Assembly (NCBI GenBank): GCA_905221615.1
Contig: CAJNDT010005868.1
Span: 1 to 64,000 of the forward strand
Direction of reading: 5' to 3'
Source: Symbiodinium sp. CCMP2592
Lineage: Eukaryota > Sar > Dinophyceae > Suessiales > Symbiodiniaceae
Length of the DNA stretch: 64,000 bases
Part shown: positions 62,215-64,000 of the stretch, piece after piece
Numbering within the stretch: the stretch's first letter is position 1
Layout: every line of letters starts with the position of its first letter
The notes under the pieces: model-generated
The model's database searches: none
Told to the model about the DNA's origin: nothing
What the model saw: only the letters and a program-made list of their open reading frames with translations
Position numbers and translations under genes: made by a program

Positions 62215-62425
62215 CTCTGATCTGCTGTTCGTGAAGCAATACTTGCCAACCGCAGCTCCGTTGTGTTGGAAATATGGCGTGTGCCAAGCCGTGATTTGGT
62301 TTGTAAATATCAATCTGCGGCACGCTCCACCGGGAAATCCAGCAGTGCATCTTCGGATTGAAGATGCCATGGTGTCGGGATGATTTTCCAACAACAGCCG
62401 CGAAAGCAGACACAAAGCACGAAAA
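62215..62425 (-). CDS. Paralogous block (copy b), possible minus-strand exon
   Basis: Second copy of 57140-57370. It lies downstream of duplication copy 2, hinting that a third repeat unit began here. Confidence 0.4.
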
Positions 62426-62450
62426 GGACATTAGCCGGGCCGAAATACTT

Positions 62451-62530
62451 ACCAGGACCATTTTGGGGGTTCCTGATTATAATTGCAGCATAATGGGCAC
62501 CAGCAGCCCTATTCTAAAGGCCCTTATATT
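62451..62530. mobile_element. MITE family H
   Basis: TACCAGGACCATTTTGGGGG to CCTATTCTAAAGGCCCTTAT; left end diverged. Confidence 0.65.
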
Positions 62531-62629
62531 CAATCAAACAGAGTGCCTTGCTTCTTAGCCCGCAGAATTTTGGGGTTTTAGAGATCCTATAGGACTCAGA
62601 GATGGACCGTGGATCCGCGGAGAGTATAA

Positions 62630-62740
62630 TAGAGGCCTGAATAATGATTACCTGTGCTATTTGTTGGGGGGGTTGCTTCTCATACTTATAGTATAATGAG
62701 CCCCAGAACCCTATTCTAAGCAATAAGGCCCCCACATCAG
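62630..62740. mobile_element. MITE family H, used in reverse as intron start
   Basis: Plus-strand ends TAGAGGCCTGAATAATG and CAATAAGGCCCCCAC. On the minus strand the latter reads GTGGGGGCC, directly after the exon 62845-62741. Confidence 0.85.
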
Positions 62741-62845
62741 GAGCGCAGGTCCCCCCATAGGGCCCTGCAGGTTCCTTCTTTGGCATTTTTGTGAGGTACC
62801 AGCCTCCAGGCTCGTTGGCAGGTAGTTTCAGGACTTGGGAAGTCT
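62741..62845 (-). CDS. Minus-strand exon between L and H elements
   Basis: Reads TSQVLKLPANEPGGWYLTKM then PKKEPAGPYGGTCAPD in phase 0 from acceptor GGGTTGCAG to donor GTGGGG. Product unknown. Confidence 0.7.
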
Positions 62846-62854
62846 GCAACCCTA

Positions 62855-62946
62855 AGCCCTACCTGGACCCTAGGGAACCTACCCTTTCTTGGGGTTCCCT
62901 AATATGATTTCTTTATATAAGTCCTTAAAAAGGTAGGTTACGTGGG
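62855..62946. mobile_element. MITE family L
   Basis: CTACCTGGACCCTAGGGAAC to AAAAAGGTAGGTTACGTGGG. Confidence 0.85.
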
Positions 62947-63191
62947 GTTAAGGTAAACCCCTAAACCCTTGAAGGCACAGTCACTTTACTTGTTCATTAT
63001 ATCTGTGTTGCTTATCATCATGACTACTTCCTTTAGTGTCGTTTCACTTGTCAGACCTCGAACCATATGCCTCGCCTTGATTGTCCGAGTGTGAGCCCCG
63101 AAACCCTTGAAGAAGGTGCCCTAAACCCTAAACCCCAAAAGCCCTAAACTCTCGACTGATGTACGATCGCTGTAAGGAGCCACTTCCACAG

Positions 63192-63227
63192 CAGGCGACG
63201 AGCACTGGTCACGGCTACTCGTTCCAG
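63192..63227 (+). CDS. Small exon
   Basis: QATSTGHGYSFQ between CTTCCACAG and GTTCAG, phase 0. Confidence 0.45.
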
Positions 63228-63239
63228 GTTCAGGTTCCT

Positions 63240-63345
63240 TCGGGGTACTTAGAAATAACTTTTTCATTTTTTTGTTATTATAATCCCAAAGAAACAGCAA
63301 AAAATATATTTTTTTGCTAGGGTTCTAAGTTCAGTATAGGTTCTG
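63240..63345. mobile_element. Dispersed repeat U
   Basis: Second copy of the unit at 43476-43580, with more A/T runs. Confidence 0.75.
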
Positions 63346-63391
63346 GAGCTTTGGGTTTAAGGTTCAGGTTGAGCCCGGCGCAAAAGGTTTC

Positions 63392-63470
63392 CTAGTAGTC
63401 GAGTAGGTAACCTTGAACCTTTTTTGGGTAGCAGAGTCCTTGTATAACTATATAACCAAAAAGGTTAACC
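63392..63470. mobile_element. MITE family K
   Basis: CTAGTAGTCGAGTAGGTAAC to ACCAAAAAGGTTAACCGTTG, with the trailing CCCGACAAGTAGGG. Confidence 0.85.
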
Positions 63471-63564
63471 GTTGGTTCACCATGATACCCGACAAGTAGG
63501 GCTTAGAGTTATGCTCAGTTTAAACTTCGGCTTTGGAAAGGTGCATTCGGGGTTCAGGGTTCAG

Positions 63565-63750
63565 TTTCGCTGGCACAGACTCCAATCCCGCGCTGGAAAA
63601 AAAAGGTTCAGTTTCGGATAGTTCCATTTTGATTTTGGGCTGCACGCCGATATTTGAGAATTTGGGCAACGGGTTTAGGAGTGTTCCGCTTGGCCAGAGA
63701 CTCGACTTTGAGTGCATGCGCACCTGGGTCCAAGTTACAGAGTGTTCTGC
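63565..63750 (+). CDS. Long exon, product unknown
   Basis: Reads FAGTDSNPALEKKGSVSDSS then ILILGCTPIFENLGNGFRSV then PLGQRLDFECMRTWVQVTEC and SAG, ending where GGTTTAGGG begins. Acceptor GGTTCAG. One of the clearest coding frames at this end. Confidence 0.65.
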
Positions 63751-63930
63751 AGGGTTTAGGGTTTAGGGCCCTAAACCCGAAACCCTAAATCCCTAAACCC
63801 TAAACCCTAAATCCCGAAACCCAAAACCCTAAACCCTAAAACCCTAAACCCTAACCCTAAACCCGAAACCCTAACCTTAAGCCCTAAGCCCTAGGCCCTA
63901 GTCGTCGTCCACCGGGAACCCTAAACCCTG
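63751..63930. repeat. Telomere-like array, both orientations
   Basis: Two TTTAGGG units face about 18 CCCTAAA-type units, an inverted telomere-like junction at about 63767. Confidence 0.9.
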
Positions 63931-63967
63931 TTAAGACTTAGAGCTTGAAATGGGTGTCTTGCCCTTC

Positions 63968-64000
63968 CCTAAGGGCCCATGTCCCAAATGGGTAGGTGTC
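63968..64000. mobile_element. MITE family A with D inserted, cut by window end
   Basis: CCCTAAGGGCCCATGTCCC is an A left end; ATGGGTAGGTGTC from 63987 is a D left end. Confidence 0.65.

Overview
The window looks like nuclear DNA of a dinoflagellate or a close alveolate relative. The reasons are intron-rich genes with very short exons (mostly 30-150 bases), acceptors that nearly always read AG followed by G, several inferred GC or GA donors beside GT, TTTAGGG telomere-type repeats scattered everywhere, and two genes for a tandem CCCH zinc-finger protein of a type common in dinoflagellates. The lineage is inference. No bacterial operon, rRNA, tRNA or CRISPR array was seen, and almost no gene is a single long reading frame.

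Layout. 1-9700: a minisatellite edge, then three exon clusters in introns packed with small inverted-repeat elements. 9784-16137: a plus-strand gene whose middle is a duplicated domain, followed by more plus exons; a minus cluster (18049-16142) meets them tail to tail. 18160-31620: short exon clusters on both strands. 31600-50080: the densest stretch of plausible exons, including several good terminal exons. 50490-61290: a segmental duplication with one CCCH gene in each copy. 61290-64000: a third fragment of the duplicated material, elements, and two short exon groups. Gene models are my own joins of exons by reading phase and splice signals. Where both strands are open I say so.

Between the exons lie about 80 copies of some 25 families of 70-170 bp palindromic elements (MITE-like, lettered A-V here), often nested, plus telomere-like tracts and long ACT/AGT triplet arrays. 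The most interesting signal is that many elements are introns or intron ends. Their terminal inverted repeats supply the donor and the acceptor, and removing them restores a phase-consistent frame (40705-40775, 34529-34683, 30901-31022, 25924-26023, 1572-1782). These behave like introners, mobile elements that create introns. Two internal comparisons support recent insertion: the duplicated domain has introns at different places in its two halves, and the two CCCH segments carry different elements, giving filled and empty sites.

How the genes work together cannot be told from sequence alone. The recognisable products are two CCCH zinc-finger proteins, probably RNA-binding, and one fragment with an RRM-like RNP1 motif. 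Most other products are not recognised.
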